Below, one piece after another: positions 63,161 to 64,000 of a stretch of DNA of 64,000 nt. Positions within the stretch are counted from its first letter, which is position 1. Every line of letters begins with the position of its first letter. A program made the translations under genes and the position numbers. The stretch comes from CAIMWS01 sp964409245 (lineage in GTDB: Bacteria > Verrucomicrobiota > Verrucomicrobiia > Limisphaerales > UBA1319), in assembly GCA_964409245.1 (NCBI GenBank), contig CAYPCQ010000029.1:1-64000 (forward strand). Reading direction: 5' to 3'. The notes under the pieces are model-generated. The model saw nothing but the letters and a program-made list of their open reading frames with translations, was not told where the DNA came from and made no database searches.

Positions 63161-64000
63161 GGCTCAGGCTCCTTGGCGGATAATAGTTTTTGCAGGGTGG
63201 CGTAGTCAAAGCGTTCCACCAGCCGGAGCAGCCGCCGGCCCAGGGATTCATCCCGGGCCGACACCCGCCCCACCAGCTCCAGCATCTTGTCATAGGCGGC
63301 CCGGGTGGTGGCGTCGTCCAGCTCGGCCACCAGCTCCGCGGGCAGGCGGGCGATCTCCGCGGCCGAGGGCAATTCCGGTCCGGTTTCCACCGGGGCTGCG
63401 GGCTCCGCCGGCCCGGCGTTTTCATACACATACTCCACCCCCGCCAGCTCCTTGATGCGCTCCAGCAGCCCGGCCTGCTGGAACGGCTTGGCCATGAAGG
63501 CGTCGGCGCCCGCGTCCAAGGCCCGCTGCTGATCCTCCTGGAAGGCGCTGGCGCTCAGGGCCAGGATCTTTACGCTCTGGCCTTGCGCCGCCCGCAGGCG
63601 CCGGGCCACCTCCCAGCCATCCATGCCCGGCATCCGGAGGTCCAGCACCATCAGGTGCGGCCGCCACTGGGCGGCGAGCGGGAGCGCCTCCGCGCCGCTT
63701 CCGGCCGTCCGGATCTCAAAGCCCGCCAGGCCGAGCAGGCGCTCCAGCAGGTCGCAGTTCTCCGGCCGGTCATCCACCGCCAGGATGCGGCAGGCGGGCT
63801 GGCCCGGCCGCAGGTGCAGCACCCGCGGGGCGCCGGCCATCGCCGCCCGGACTTGGGCGGGATTGCCCAGGGCCACCCGGATATCGAACCGGAAGGTGCT
63901 GCCGGCGCCCGGCTGGCTGGCCACCGACAGGTCGCCGCCCATCAGCCGCACAAACTCGCGGCTGATCGCCAGCCCCAGGCCGGTGCCCCCCACGGTCTCT
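63157..64000 (-). CDS. C-terminal part of a hybrid histidine kinase (HATPase-REC-C-terminal helical domain)
   Basis: The gene enters from the right edge in the middle of its ATPase domain; the visible part starts ETVGGTGLGLAISREF, the G2 box. Next is a linker and a receiver (CRILAVDDRPENCDLLERLL, acceptor in LMVLDLRMPGMDGWE, AFMAKPF). The last 90 residues are helical (PAELVAELDDATTRAAYDKM), like the ends of BarA- or TorS-type hybrids that bind partners. The upstream sensor is outside the window. It overlaps the next gene by 4 bp and leads the three-gene signalling operon. Confidence 0.9.
   Translation of the reverse strand, partial: ETVGGTGLGLAISREFVRLMGGDLSVASQPGAGSTFRFDIRVALGNPAQVRAAMAGAPRVLHLRPGQPACRILAVDDRPENCDLLERLLGLAGFEIRTAGSGAEALPLAAQWRPHLMVLDLRMPGMDGWEVARRLRAAQGQSVKILALSASAFQEDQQRALDAGADAFMAKPFQQAGLLERIKELAGVEYVYENAGPAEPAAPVETGPELPSAAEIARLPAELVAELDDATTRAAYDKMLELVGRVSARDESLGRRLLRLVERFDYATLQKLLSAKEPEP

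Overview
The window looks like a scaffold from a high-GC, free-living member of the Planctomycetes-Verrucomicrobia group, most likely a Verrucomicrobiota soil or freshwater lineage. This is an inference from gene content, since no rRNA or other phylogenetic marker was recognised. The signs are Tat-exported Gfo/Idh/MocA and TIM-barrel proteins, a HEAT-DUF1080 protein, a sulfatase, nucleoside-symporter-type MFS, many secreted proteins with Ig-like modules, and many two-component proteins. The run of N at 1381-1480 marks this as an assembly scaffold, probably metagenomic. No tRNA, rRNA, CRISPR array, phage or transposase gene was recognised.

Layout. 1-13 kb (minus strand) is a repeatedly duplicated region. 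It encodes three secreted proteins that share one roughly 400-residue helical domain, a 60-residue stub of a fourth, one PAS histidine kinase, and two decayed relics of that kinase, with response regulators, a GNAT enzyme and a zinc-ribbon membrane protein between them. 13-17 kb holds a PksC-like malonyltransferase, a thiamine-binding protein, a J-domain-like coiled-coil protein overlapping a HIRAN protein, and a ParD antitoxin with a broken ParE toxin. 17-28 kb is carbohydrate metabolism: a secreted glycosidase-like protein, a GH18 chitinase-like enzyme, HEAT-DUF1080 with a Gfo/Idh oxidoreductase, and an exported hydroxypyruvate-isomerase-like protein. 28-32 kb is a sensory operon made of a PhnD-like lipoprotein, a membrane histidine kinase and a response regulator. 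32-49 kb holds a secreted dikinase-like protein, a nucleoside-type transporter, a GH127-SGNH fusion, a GPP34-molybdopterin oxidoreductase fusion, a beta-helix protein, a UroD-like protein, a transglutaminase, and a PIG-L deacetylase/NagB-like pair. 49-55 kb has a beta-propeller phosphoesterase, an MFS transporter and a sulfatase. 55-64 kb is a phosphorelay island (MASE1 hybrid kinase, REC-HPt-REC protein, and three overlapping REC/kinase genes) with trmB in the middle.

How the genes fit together. The metabolic genes suggest a degrader of polysaccharides and sulfated or N-acetylated glycans: chitinase, sulfatase, GH127, 3-keto-glycoside-type enzymes, and deacetylase plus glucosamine-6-phosphate deaminase. 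Its sensory capacity is large. Three families of short dispersed non-coding repeats (called R1, R2 and R3 here) sit between genes, and one R2 copy appears to interrupt a decayed kinase, so the families may be mobile.

Most unusual items: (1) the co-duplicated kinase and secreted-protein family, whose shared domain is itself a tandem duplication of a Spy/CpxP-like helical unit; (2) an N-terminal GPP34 (Golgi phosphoprotein 3-like) domain fused to a YdeP-type molybdopterin oxidoreductase; (3) an exported protein with phosphohistidine and ATP-grasp modules like those of glucan water dikinase; (4) an assembly gap whose true content and length can be predicted from the paralog at 9-12.6 kb.
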